17,794 nucleotides of DNA from NCBI GenBank assembly GCA_934572535.1, contig CAKTLJ010000030.1, positions 1 to 17,794 of the forward strand. The letters are read 5' to 3'. Every line of letters begins with the position of its first letter. Position 1 is the first letter of the stretch. The translations under genes were made by a program, and so were the position numbers. The DNA comes from an uncultured Eubacteriales bacterium (GTDB lineage: Bacteria; Bacillota; Clostridia; Oscillospirales; Oscillospiraceae). This document shows positions 1-7,328 of this stretch, piece by piece. Below the pieces are notes generated by a model. That model saw only the letters and a list, made by a program, of their open reading frames with translations, was not told where the DNA came from and made no database searches.

Positions 1-2
1 TC

Positions 3-635
3 CTTCAGCAGGTCGAAGAGGACCTGACCTATGACTACCTGCACTCCTCGGAAGACAATCTGTGGAGCATCCTCTACCTGACCGGCTACCTGACCCAGGC
101 GCGGGAGGAGGCACTCTCGGACCCACTTCCAGAAACGTTTTCTGCCCTGACGATCCCCAATGCGGAGATCCGGGAGATCTTCGAGACGACCATCCAGAAG
201 TGGTTCGCCGAGAGCGCCCAGACCTGGAACCGGAAGGCCTTGTTCCGCGCCGTTTGGTCCGGCGATGCAGAGACTTTGACGGAAGAGATGAGCAAGCTCC
301 TGCGCAGGACCATCAGCTACCATGACTATAGGGAGGACTTTTACCACGCCTTCCTGGCCGGGATCTTCACCGGGGCGGGATATTCCGTGGAGTCGAACCG
401 GGAGCACGGCGAGGGCCGCAGCGATGTGGTGGTCCTTGACGCGGAGGGAAATCAGGTCGCTATCTTTGAGGCGAAGTATTCCCGCGCGCAAACCGCAATG
501 CCTGCGGACTGCGCAGCCGCCCTCCAACAGATCGAGGACCGGCAGTACGCGAGGGAGTTCGAAGAGGACTATGATTCCATCCGCTGCTACGGGATCGCCT
601 TCTATAAGAAGCGCTGCCTGGTCCAAATGAAATAG
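3..635 (+). CDS. AAA-ATPase-like / PD-(D/E)XK nuclease superfamily protein, C-terminal part (5' truncated by window)
   Basis: The reading frame is open from base 3 to a TAG at 633-635 (about 210 residues), so the start lies outside the window. The early part contains a segment reading NLWSILYLTGYLT, typical of the region that links the AAA-ATPase-like domain (PF09820 type) to the C-terminal nuclease-like domain (PF08011 type). The C-terminal part shows a PD-(D/E)XK core: an Asp at 423-425 in GRSDVVVLD, then Glu at 468-470 and Lys at 474-476 in FEAKYS. This family is abundant and often multicopy in gut Clostridia and Bacteroidetes; its cellular role is not established, and mobile-element or defence links have been suggested. 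A terminator-like hairpin follows at 709-760. The family call is from memory of the motifs; the nuclease activity is inferred. Confidence 0.8.
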   Translation, partial: LQQVEEDLTYDYLHSSEDNLWSILYLTGYLTQAREEALSDPLPETFSALTIPNAEIREIFETTIQKWFAESAQTWNRKALFRAVWSGDAETLTEEMSKLLRRTISYHDYREDFYHAFLAGIFTGAGYSVESNREHGEGRSDVVVLDAEGNQVAIFEAKYSRAQTAMPADCAAALQQIEDRQYAREFEEDYDSIRCYGIAFYKKRCLVQMK

Positions 636-708
636 TGCGAGCCTGTATCCGCGGCCCGCAGGGCGTTGGTCCCTGTGTCAGATCCGTTCTGGATATGGTT
701 TCATGCAG

Positions 709-760
709 AAGGCCTTCCCTTAAAAATGTCCTCATTTTTTAAGGGAAGCCTTCGATTTTT
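709..760 (+). terminator. Intrinsic terminator after the PD-(D/E)XK gene
   Basis: An imperfect inverted repeat has arms 709-728 and 733-752 and a TCCT loop. The arms pair along about 18 positions with one single-base bulge on each side. A T-rich tail (TTCGATTTTT) ends at 760. The A/T-rich inner stem also makes it terminator-like when read leftward. Confidence 0.75.
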
Positions 761-804
761 GTTGCGTTGTCAAGTGAACCTAGTGTGGATGAGGGGGATG
801 TGAG

Positions 805-1461
805 ATGAAGAATACGAAGAAGTTCATCCCGATGGCAGCCATTGCTGTTATGGGGATCCTGGTCACTGCGGTCATAAAAAGCGCCAAGGAACCGCTGTCG
901 GTGAATACCATTCTCCGATACACGCCTGAAAACGGGATCCTTGCCGCGGGGATATTGCTTTCCCTTTTCGCGCTCAAGAGCCTGACGGTTGTATTTCCGA
1001 TCTCCCTTCTGTATCTTACCAGCGGGATCCTGTTTCCGCCCATCGCTGCGGTTTTCATCAGTGCAGCGGGCCTGGCCATTGCGCTCACGGTCCCATATTG
1101 GATCGGGAAATATTCGGGGAAAGAGGCGGTGGAGGAGATTTGTCAAAAGTATCCCAAAGCAGAGCAGGTCGCGCAGTATCAGAAGAAGAATGCCTTTTTT
1201 GCCTGCTTTATCACACGGATCGTGGGCTTCCTGCCCTGTGATATTGTGAGCATGTATTTCGGCGCATGTGATACGGCGTATTTGCTCTATCTTACAGCCG
1301 GGGTAGCAGGCTCTTTGCTCAGCGTCGTTACAACGACCTTGCTGGGGGAACAGCTCAGCGATCCGTTTTCCGCTGCGTTTATGATCGTGCTTCTCTGCCG
1401 GGTCCTGGTATCGGGCGGGGCGGTTGCGATAAACCACGGCTTAAAGCGAAGGGAGATCTGA
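805..1461 (+). CDS. TVP38/TMEM64 (DedA/SNARE-associated) family membrane protein
   Basis: A 218-residue integral membrane protein. Hydrophobic stretches are visible at about 8-24, 44-64, 66-98, 129-152, 157-182 and 189-210. The segment around residues 133-154 (FITRIVGFLPCDIVSMYFGA) matches the family signature, in which an Arg is followed by Gly/Pro and Asp before a small-residue helix. Members are membrane proteins related to DedA, implicated in lipid scrambling or membrane homeostasis; the substrate here is unknown. The ATG at 805 has a GAGGGGG ribosome binding site seven bases upstream. The gene stands alone between two terminator-like hairpins (709-760 and 1471-1514). Its codon use is visibly less GC-rich than that of dpaA just downstream, which may mean a different ancestry or recent arrival. 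Confidence 0.85.
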   Translation: MKNTKKFIPMAAIAVMGILVTAVIKSAKEPLSVNTILRYTPENGILAAGILLSLFALKSLTVVFPISLLYLTSGILFPPIAAVFISAAGLAIALTVPYWIGKYSGKEAVEEICQKYPKAEQVAQYQKKNAFFACFITRIVGFLPCDIVSMYFGACDTAYLLYLTAGVAGSLLSVVTTTLLGEQLSDPFSAAFMIVLLCRVLVSGGAVAINHGLKRREI

Positions 1462-1470
1462 GCGGGGAGA

Positions 1471-1514
1471 CGGTCGGGCGCGCCTGAACGGGCAGGTTCA
1501 GGCACGCCCGACCG
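1471..1514 (+). terminator. Hairpin terminator after the TVP38 gene
   Basis: An inverted repeat with 19-base arms at 1471-1489 and 1496-1514 and a six-base loop has only one mismatched position. The trailing sequence (TCCTTCG) is poor in T, so termination could be weak. It lies nine bases before the candidate sigma-K promoter of dpaA and would insulate it. Confidence 0.6.
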
Positions 1515-1522
1515 TCCTTCGT

Positions 1523-1551
1523 CACCGACCCGCCTTCCACCGCATAGGATA
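1523..1551 (+). promoter_or_regulatory. Candidate sigma-K promoter of dpaAB
   Basis: The -10-like element GCATAGGATA at 1542-1551 fits the sigma-K consensus gCATAnnaTa at every fixed position. About 17 bases upstream is CACC at 1523-1526, fitting the short AC-centred -35 element. Known biology: the dpaAB (spoVF) operon of Bacillus subtilis is transcribed by sigma-K in the late mother cell. The predicted start falls near 1557-1560, leaving a very short leader that includes the ribosome binding site at about 1554-1567. Confidence 0.6.
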
Positions 1552-1573
1552 GCGCGGAGGAAGGTGGTTTTGC

Positions 1574-2455
1574 ATGGAAGAGATGGAACGGGACTGGAAC
1601 CTATGGGTGGTAGGCGGCGACCAGCGCCAGCGGGCCTTGGCAAGGCTGCTCCGGGAGGACGGACACACCGTCCACATTGCCGGGCTGGAATGCGAGGGCC
1701 TGGCGACGGAGCCGCTTGGTCCTGGGCTGGCGCTGGCGCACTGCGTCATACTCCCCCTGCCGGTCATCCGAACGGCGGGGATCCTGCACACGCCCCTGAG
1801 CCGGGGACCGCTGGCACTGTCGGACCTGCTGGACCGGCTGGAGCCGGGCCAGATCCTCTGCGGCGGCCTGGTGCCCCAGGCGCTCTGGAGCGAGGGCGCG
1901 CGGCGCGGCCTGCGCGTCTTTGACTACTACGCCCGCGAGGAGTGCATGGTGGCCAACGCCGTGCCCACCGCAGAAGGGGCGGTGCAGCTGGCCATGGAGG
2001 AGCTGCCCTTCACGCTCCACAGCGCCCGGGTCCTCGTGCTGGGCTTTGGCCGGGTGGGGAAGCTCACCGCCCACCGGATGCGGGCCATGGGGGCCAAAGT
2101 GACCGTGGCGGCCAGCCGCTACGAGGACCTGGCCTGGGCGGCGGCCTATCACTACGAGAGCATCCGATTGGAGCGGCTCTCCTGCGAGCTGGGCGGCTTC
2201 CAGCTCGTGGTCAACACCATCCCGGCCCAGGTGCTGGACAGCCGCCGCCTGGACTGGGTGAACCCCGAGACCGTGCTCCTGGACCTGGCCTCCGCCCCTG
2301 GCGGCGTGGACCGGGAGAAGGCCGAGGCCCTGGGCTTACGGGTCCTGCACGCCCCCGGCCTGCCCGGGCGGACGGCTCCGGTGACGGCGGCCATGGCCAT
2401 CCGGGACGCGGTGTATCACATTTTGTGGGAATTGGAGGAAGGAAATGATGGATGA
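1574..2455 (+). CDS. dpaA: Dipicolinate synthase subunit A (DpaA / SpoVFA)
   Basis: With DpaB it converts dihydroxy-tetrahydrodipicolinate, a lysine-pathway intermediate, to dipicolinic acid in the mother cell; the acid then accumulates with calcium in the spore core. The protein is 293 residues, close to the usual length. The N-terminal domain opens with a strand and VVGGDQRQ at 12-19, a hallmark of the family, followed by LARLLREDGHTV. The C-terminal Rossmann domain carries VLVLGFGRVG at 153-162, the dinucleotide-binding loop, followed by AKVTVAASR. The ATG at 1574 has GGAGGAAGG upstream; an in-frame ATG at 1583 is the only close alternative. The gene overlaps dpaB by 11 bases, as in a tightly coupled operon. 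Confidence 0.93.
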   Translation: MEEMERDWNLWVVGGDQRQRALARLLREDGHTVHIAGLECEGLATEPLGPGLALAHCVILPLPVIRTAGILHTPLSRGPLALSDLLDRLEPGQILCGGLVPQALWSEGARRGLRVFDYYAREECMVANAVPTAEGAVQLAMEELPFTLHSARVLVLGFGRVGKLTAHRMRAMGAKVTVAASRYEDLAWAAAYHYESIRLERLSCELGGFQLVVNTIPAQVLDSRRLDWVNPETVLLDLASAPGGVDREKAEALGLRVLHAPGLPGRTAPVTAAMAIRDAVYHILWELEEGNDG

Positions 2456-3038
2456 GATCAGGGTGGGGTTTGCCCTCACCGGTTCCTTTTGTACATGGGA
2501 GCGGACCATGGCCGTCCTGGCGGAGACCGCAGCCCGCTATCCGCGGATTGTCCCCATCCTGTCGGAGACGGCGGCGGCCACCACCACCCGCTTTGGCCGG
2601 GCGGAGGACTGGCGGGCCAGGATCCTGGAGATCTGCGGCCGGGGGATCATCGACAGCGTCCGGGCGGCGGAGCCCATCGGCCCCCAGGGGCTGCTGGATG
2701 TGCTGGTCATCGCCCCCTGCACGGGGAACACCCTGGCCAAGCTGGCGGCGGGGATCGCCGACACGGCGGTGACCATGGCCGCCAAGGCCCACCTGCGCAA
2801 CGGCCGCCCGGTGGTGGTGGCGGTGTCCACCAACGACGGCCTGGCGGGCGCCGGGCGGAACCTCGCCGAGCTGCTCTGCCGGAAGCACTACTATTTCGTC
2901 CCCTTCCGGCAGGACGACCCGGAGGGAAAGCCCACCTCTCTGGTGGCCGATCTCAGCCGGGTCACCGAGACCATCGCCGCCGCGCTGGAGGGCCGACAGC
3001 TCCAGCCGGTGCTCCTTGGCCCGGAGCAAGGCCCATGA
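2445..3038 (+). CDS. dpaB: Dipicolinate synthase subunit B (DpaB / SpoVFB)
   Basis: The flavoprotein-like partner of DpaA in dipicolinic acid synthesis. At 197 residues it has family length. TGSFCT at 12-17 follows the first strand, and VIAPCTGNTLAKLA at 88-101 is the HFCD/flavoprotein-type loop that in relatives contacts the flavin phosphate. RPVVVAVSTNDGL at about 121-133 and a KPTSL motif further on are also typical of SpoVFB. The start is inside the end of dpaA with GGAGGAAGGA at 2434-2443. A second ATG follows directly at 2448, so the start may shift by one codon. It is probably expressed from the same sigma-K-like promoter as dpaA. Confidence 0.93.
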   Translation: MMDEIRVGFALTGSFCTWERTMAVLAETAARYPRIVPILSETAAATTTRFGRAEDWRARILEICGRGIIDSVRAAEPIGPQGLLDVLVIAPCTGNTLAKLAAGIADTAVTMAAKAHLRNGRPVVVAVSTNDGLAGAGRNLAELLCRKHYYFVPFRQDDPEGKPTSLVADLSRVTETIAAALEGRQLQPVLLGPEQGP

Positions 3039-3045
3039 AAAGCGC

Positions 3046-3120
3046 CCCCCGACCACGCGGGTCGGGGGTCGAAGACAGAAGGTCCATTTGCGGGAACGGC
3101 AGGGAAGATGCCGTTCCCGC
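3046..3120. terminator. Two adjacent hairpins between convergent dpaB and the GTPase-NYN gene
   Basis: The first hairpin pairs 3046-3054 with 3060-3068 (9 perfect G/C-rich pairs). The second pairs 3090-3101 with 3109-3120 (12 perfect pairs, seven-base loop) and is followed rightward by CTTTG. Neither has a long T tract. Their position between two converging stop codons suggests a bidirectional terminator. Confidence 0.6.
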
Positions 3121-3129
3121 TTTGCGCGG

Positions 3130-5709
3130 TCAGGGCTTCTTGTCCAAGCGCCCCTTGCGGTTGAGCGCCCGGACCATCTCGTCGATCTGCTGGCCGACCC
3201 ATTCCACCTCGCGCCACAGCTCCTGGGCGGAGACGCGCAGAACGCCGGCCCGAAGGGCAGAGAGCTGGATGAGCCCGTCGGAGGTGGCCACCCGGACGGC
3301 GTAGTTCCGGCCGATGTCGTGGAGGAGCTTTTCGATGTACATATCGCCGGTCTCATCCTGCTTGGTGTAGACCACGTGCAGGCCGTGGTAGTCCGCCTTG
3401 CTGCCCGCGTTGCCCTTCTTCTTGTAGCCGTCGAAGACCACCACCAGGCGGCACTTTTTATAGCCCTGGTAGTTGCTCAGAATGTCCAGCAGGCGCTGGC
3501 GGGCGGCGTCCAGGTTGTCCCGGGCGATCTCCTTCAGCGCCTCCCAGGCGAAGATCATGTTGTAGCCGTCCACGATGAGGTACTGCTGCTTGGGCGGGGC
3601 GATGGTCCGCAGGGGCGCGGGGGCGGGCTTCTGGTTCAGGAACTGATACTCGCGCCGCTTGTTCGGGCCGAACTCCCGCTCGAAGATGGCCTCCAGCTCC
3701 TTCTCGTCGATGTCCAGGTTGCGGGTGTAGACCCGGGGGACCTGGGGCGTGTCGTCCTGCTTCTCCGGGCGGAGACAGCTTTCCAGGTGCATGTATTCGG
3801 GGACCTGGTCCCACTTCACCGAAAAGCCCGCGCCGTGGGCGCAGAAGACGGAATCGGGGGTGTTGTCCAGGTCTCGCTCCGGCTGGTAGCCGATCTCGGC
3901 GACCACCTGCTTTTCGTTGTGGCAGGGGGCGTAGCCGTGGAAGGAGCAGGCGAAGCGGCCGCGCCCCCGGGTGTAGGAGGCCACCTCCAGGGGGTAGTCC
4001 TTCATGGCGGAGACGGGCGCCGTGCCGCTGATCGTGGCCCAGACCCCGTCGCTCTCCGGCGAGGCGAAGGTGGCGGACATGGCTTGCAGGTCGCTGATGG
4101 CCCGGCCCAGCTGCTCGGCGGGCAGGTCCAGCCTGAACTCGTACCACGGTTCGAGCAGGACGCTCTTGGCCTGCATCAGCCCCTGGCGGACGCCGCGGTA
4201 GGTGGCCTGGCGGAAGTCGCCCCCCTCGGTGTGCTTCAGGTGGGCGCGGCCGGACATGAGGGTGATGCGCAGGTCGGTGATGGGGGAGCCGGTCAGGACG
4301 CCCAGGTGGGTCTTTTCCTCCAGATGGGTGAGGATGAGGTGCTGCCAGTTCCGGTCCAGCAGGTCCTCGCTGCACCGGGTATCGAAGACCAGCCCGGACC
4401 CCTGCGGCAGGGGTTCGAGGAGGAAGTGGGCCTCGGCGTAGTGGCGCAGCGGCTCGAAGTGGCCCACGCCCTCCACGGGCGCGGCGATGGTCTCCTTGTA
4501 GAGGATGCGCCCGGCGTCCACCGTCACATCCACGTCGAAGCGCTCCGCGATGAGGCTTTTCAGGACCTCGATCTGGACCTGGCCCATGAGCCGGGCGTGG
4601 ATCTCCCGCAGGCGCTCGTCCCACACGAGATGCAGCTGCGGCTCCTCCTCCTCCAGAAGCCGCAGCTTGGGGAGCATCGCCTGGGGGTCGCAGCCGGGGG
4701 GAAGGACCAGACGGTAGGTGAGCACGGGCTCCAGCAGGGGCGGCGCGGCGGGGGACTCCGCCCCCAGCCCCTGGCCGGGATAGGTCTGGCTCAGGCCCAG
4801 CACGGCGCAGACCTGACCGGCCTGGGCGGTCTCGGCTGGCTCGAACTTGACCCCGGAGTAGAGCCGCAGCTGGGTGACCTTCTCCTCCAGCGGCTCCTCG
4901 CCGCGGAGGGGGTAGTAGGGAAGGGGGGTGCGGACCTTGAGGCTGCCGCCGGTGAGCTTCAGATAGGTCAAGCGCCCGCCCTGGGGGTCCCGGGCGATCT
5001 TGAAGACCCGCGCGCCGAAGGCGTCGGGGTAGACGGGCGCCTCCGTGTATTCGCCCAGCCCTTGCAGGAAGGCCTCCACCCCCTCCAGCTTCAGCGCGGC
5101 CCCGAAGAAGACGGGGAAGAGCCTGCCGAGGCGGATGAGGCCGGAGATGTCCCGGGGGGAGAGGCTGCCTTCCTCCAAATACTTGTCCAGCAGCGCCTCC
5201 TCGCGCAGGGCGATGCTCTCCATCCAGTCGTCGCCCCGGTGGGAGAAGTCCACGCAGCCCTCGTCCAGATGCTTGCGCAGGTCGTTCATGAGCAGGTCAT
5301 GGCTCGCCGTGGGCAGGTCCATCTTGGTGACGAAGACAAAGGTGGGGATCTGGTTCCGGCGGAGGAGCCGCCAGAGGGTCTCGGTGTGGGCCTGGACCCC
5401 GTCGGTGCCGCTGATGACCAGAATGGCGTAGTCCAGGACCTGGAGGGTCCGCTCCATCTCGGCGGAGAAGTCCACGTGGCCCGGGGTGTCGAGGAGGGTC
5501 ACGGACAGGTCGGGCGTCTCGAAGACAGCCTGCTTGGAGAAGATGGTGATGCCCCTGGCGCGCTCCAGGGCGTGGGTGTCCAGATAGGAATCCCGGTGGT
5601 CCACCCGGCCCAGCTTCTGGATGGTCCCGGCGGCGTAGAGCAGGGCCTCGGACAGGGTGGTCTTGCCCGCGTCCACGTGGGCCAGGATGCCGATGACAAG
5701 TCGTTTCAT
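3130..5709 (-). CDS. Tet(M)/EF-G-like ribosome-binding GTPase fused to a C-terminal NYN (YacP/Rae1-like) nuclease domain
   Basis: An 859-residue fusion. Residues 1 to about 650 have the full architecture of a ribosomal-protection translation GTPase: P-loop GILAHVDAGKTT at 7-18, switch I RGITI at 52-56, DTPGH at 74-78 with the catalytic His78, and TKMD at 128-131 in place of NKxD. Domains II-V follow, including LLEPWYEFRL and the EF-G-IV-like stretch up to about 645. A linker with DEKELEAIFEREFGPNKR (about 668-685) leads to an NYN/PIN-like domain at about 710-850: YLIVDGYNM (Asp714), VVVFDGYKKKG (Asp760), DETGDMYIEK (Asp789) and VATSDGLIQ (Asp811). This matches YacP/Rae1, which in Bacillus subtilis cuts mRNA in the ribosomal A site. 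The SPVS tip of Tet(M) is not seen, so tetracycline resistance is doubtful. The ATG at 5709 has GAGGTG upstream and a short leader. Domain calls are firm; the function is inferred. Confidence 0.9.
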   Translation of the reverse strand: MKRLVIGILAHVDAGKTTLSEALLYAAGTIQKLGRVDHRDSYLDTHALERARGITIFSKQAVFETPDLSVTLLDTPGHVDFSAEMERTLQVLDYAILVISGTDGVQAHTETLWRLLRRNQIPTFVFVTKMDLPTASHDLLMNDLRKHLDEGCVDFSHRGDDWMESIALREEALLDKYLEEGSLSPRDISGLIRLGRLFPVFFGAALKLEGVEAFLQGLGEYTEAPVYPDAFGARVFKIARDPQGGRLTYLKLTGGSLKVRTPLPYYPLRGEEPLEEKVTQLRLYSGVKFEPAETAQAGQVCAVLGLSQTYPGQGLGAESPAAPPLLEPVLTYRLVLPPGCDPQAMLPKLRLLEEEEPQLHLVWDERLREIHARLMGQVQIEVLKSLIAERFDVDVTVDAGRILYKETIAAPVEGVGHFEPLRHYAEAHFLLEPLPQGSGLVFDTRCSEDLLDRNWQHLILTHLEEKTHLGVLTGSPITDLRITLMSGRAHLKHTEGGDFRQATYRGVRQGLMQAKSVLLEPWYEFRLDLPAEQLGRAISDLQAMSATFASPESDGVWATISGTAPVSAMKDYPLEVASYTRGRGRFACSFHGYAPCHNEKQVVAEIGYQPERDLDNTPDSVFCAHGAGFSVKWDQVPEYMHLESCLRPEKQDDTPQVPRVYTRNLDIDEKELEAIFEREFGPNKRREYQFLNQKPAPAPLRTIAPPKQQYLIVDGYNMIFAWEALKEIARDNLDAARQRLLDILSNYQGYKKCRLVVVFDGYKKKGNAGSKADYHGLHVVYTKQDETGDMYIEKLLHDIGRNYAVRVATSDGLIQLSALRAGVLRVSAQELWREVEWVGQQIDEMVRALNRKGRLDKKP

Positions 5710-5749
5710 ATCATTTCACCTCGTTGGGGTGTTCTGTTTCTGTTTATCC

Positions 5750-5758
5750 AGTATACCA
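5750..5758 (-). promoter_or_regulatory. Candidate extended -10 promoter of the GTPase-NYN gene
   Basis: Read leftward, TGGTATACT occupies 5758-5750: TATACT with the TGn extension, preceded by a T-rich region but no good -35. A start near 5743 would give a leader of about 34 bases. That is too short for the leader-peptide attenuator known from tet(M), so drug-responsive attenuation of that type is not evident. Confidence 0.45.
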
Positions 5759-5856
5759 GAAAAAGAAAAGCAGGGAAAGGGCCTTGTGGCGGGCGGTTGA
5801 CAGCTGGTGTAGAATAGAAGGACTGAAACGATTTACGCGCGTGAGGAGGGGCAGGT

Positions 5857-7233
5857 ATGTCGGCTCTGGGGAAACAACGGGATATACGGATGACCGAGGG
5901 CAGCATCGTGCGGCAGCTCCTCCTCTTCTCCCTGCCGCTGCTGGCGGGGAACTTCTTCCAGCAGTGCTACAACACCGTGGACAGCATCGTGGTGGGCAAC
6001 TTCGTGGGCAAGGCCGCCCTGGCCGCCGTGGGGTCGGTGAACAACATCATCAACACCCTCATCGGCCTCTTCCTGGGGCTCTCCGCCGGGATCGGCGTGG
6101 TGATCTCCCTGCTCTACGGGGCGAAGGAGGAGGAGCGGGTGGGCAAGGCCGTCCAGACCAGCCTGCTGCTGGTGCTGGCCATGTGCCTTCTGTTCACGGT
6201 GGTGGGGATCGCGATGGTCCCCTTCATGCTCGACCTGATGTCCACCCCGGCGGACGTGTACAACGAGGCGGCCACCTACCTGCGCATCTACTTTGCCGGG
6301 GTGTCGGGCTTGATGCTCTACAACCTTGGCTCGGGCATTCTCCGGGCGGTGGGGGACTCCCGGCGGCCCCTGTACTTCCTCATCTTCTCCGCCTGCCTGA
6401 ACACCGTCCTGGACCTGCTGTTCGTGGCGGGGCTTCAGTGGGGCATTGCCGGGGCGGCCATCGCGACGGTGCTGAGCCAGGGGGTCTCGGCCCTGCTGGT
6501 CCTGGTGGTCCTCACCCGGAGCGACGGCTGCTACCGCATCGTCTGGCGGGGGATGCGCCTGGACAGGGGGATCCTGCGAAAGATCTTCGTCGTGGGCGTG
6601 CCCTCGGCCCTCCAGCTGGCGGTGACCTCCTTCTCCAACGTCTTCGTCCAGTCCTACGTCAACCGGTTCGACTCCTCCTGCATGGCCGGGTGGGCTGTGT
6701 ACAACAAGATCGACGCCTTCGCCCTGCTGCCCATGCTCACCCTGTCGGTGGCGGCCACCACCTTTGTGGGGCAGAACGTGGGGGCGGGCAACTGGGCGCG
6801 GGCCAGGTCCGGCGGCCGATGGGCCATGGGGATGGCCACGGTCTCCACCCTGGTCATCCTCGTGCCGCTGATGGTCTTCGCCCGGCCCCTCTGCGCCCTG
6901 TTCAACCAGGACGAGGCCATGCTGGCCTATGGCGCGTACTTCATCCGGGTGATCTCGCCCTTCTACCTCATCGGCAACTTCAACCAGATCTACGCCGGGG
7001 TCCTGCGCGGCGCGGGGGACGCCACCCGCCCCACGCTCATCATGCTGGCCTCCTTCGTGGCCTTCCGCCAGCTCTACCTCTTTGTGACCTACCGGCTCTT
7101 CGGGACCCTGCTGCCCGTGGCCCTGGGCTACCCCGTGGGCTGGGTGGTCTGCTGCATCCTGCTCTTCCTCTACTACCGCAGCGAGCGGTGGATGAAGCAC
7201 AGCTTCCTCACCGCGCCGCCGAAACAGGCGTAA
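5857..7233 (+). CDS. MATE family multidrug/cation efflux transporter
   Basis: A 458-residue polytopic membrane protein of normal MATE length with about 12 hydrophobic segments. The N-terminal segment IVRQLLLFSLPLLAGNFFQQCYN, followed by DSIVVGNFVGKAALAAVG, is the classic first-helix signature. The pseudo-symmetric second half has VGVPSALQLAVTSFSN and later GAYFIRVISPFYLIGNFNQIYAGVLRGAGDAT. MATE pumps export organic cations, drugs or metabolites using Na+ or H+; the substrate cannot be read from sequence. The ATG at 5857 has GAGGAGGGG upstream. It is divergent from the GTPase-NYN gene across 147 bases. A TTGACA at 5797-5802 and a TAGAAT at 5810-5815 occur there but are not correctly spaced with each other. 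It ends at the shared terminator 7241-7268. Confidence 0.92.
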   Translation: MSALGKQRDIRMTEGSIVRQLLLFSLPLLAGNFFQQCYNTVDSIVVGNFVGKAALAAVGSVNNIINTLIGLFLGLSAGIGVVISLLYGAKEEERVGKAVQTSLLLVLAMCLLFTVVGIAMVPFMLDLMSTPADVYNEAATYLRIYFAGVSGLMLYNLGSGILRAVGDSRRPLYFLIFSACLNTVLDLLFVAGLQWGIAGAAIATVLSQGVSALLVLVVLTRSDGCYRIVWRGMRLDRGILRKIFVVGVPSALQLAVTSFSNVFVQSYVNRFDSSCMAGWAVYNKIDAFALLPMLTLSVAATTFVGQNVGAGNWARARSGGRWAMGMATVSTLVILVPLMVFARPLCALFNQDEAMLAYGAYFIRVISPFYLIGNFNQIYAGVLRGAGDATRPTLIMLASFVAFRQLYLFVTYRLFGTLLPVALGYPVGWVVCCILLFLYYRSERWMKHSFLTAPPKQA

Positions 7234-7235
7234 AC

Positions 7236-7272
7236 AGAAAAAATGCCGCCCCTTGTCGGGCGGCATTTCTTC
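7236..7272. terminator. Bidirectional terminator between the MATE and citrate synthase genes
   Basis: A perfect 11-bp stem pairs 7241-7251 with 7258-7268 around a six-base loop. Read leftward it is followed by six Ts (the A run at 7238-7243), a strong terminator for the citrate synthase operon. Read rightward it has a weaker TTTCTTCG tail for the MATE gene. Confidence 0.85.
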
Positions 7273-7328
7273 GTCTCCGGCGGCCGGAGACAGAAGGATG
7301 TGGAGGAGTCAGAAAGAAGAGGGATCCA

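Noticed and set aside
5797..5815. TTGACA plus TAGAAT as a promoter for the MATE gene
   Set aside because: The hexamers are separated by only seven bases, so they cannot act as one -35/-10 pair.
3016..5817. A 933-codon open frame on the + strand opposite the GTPase-NYN gene
   Set aside because: It is the low-stop antisense shadow of a GC-rich gene: Val/Leu/Gly/Gln-rich with no domain, while the opposite strand encodes a clear GTPase fusion.
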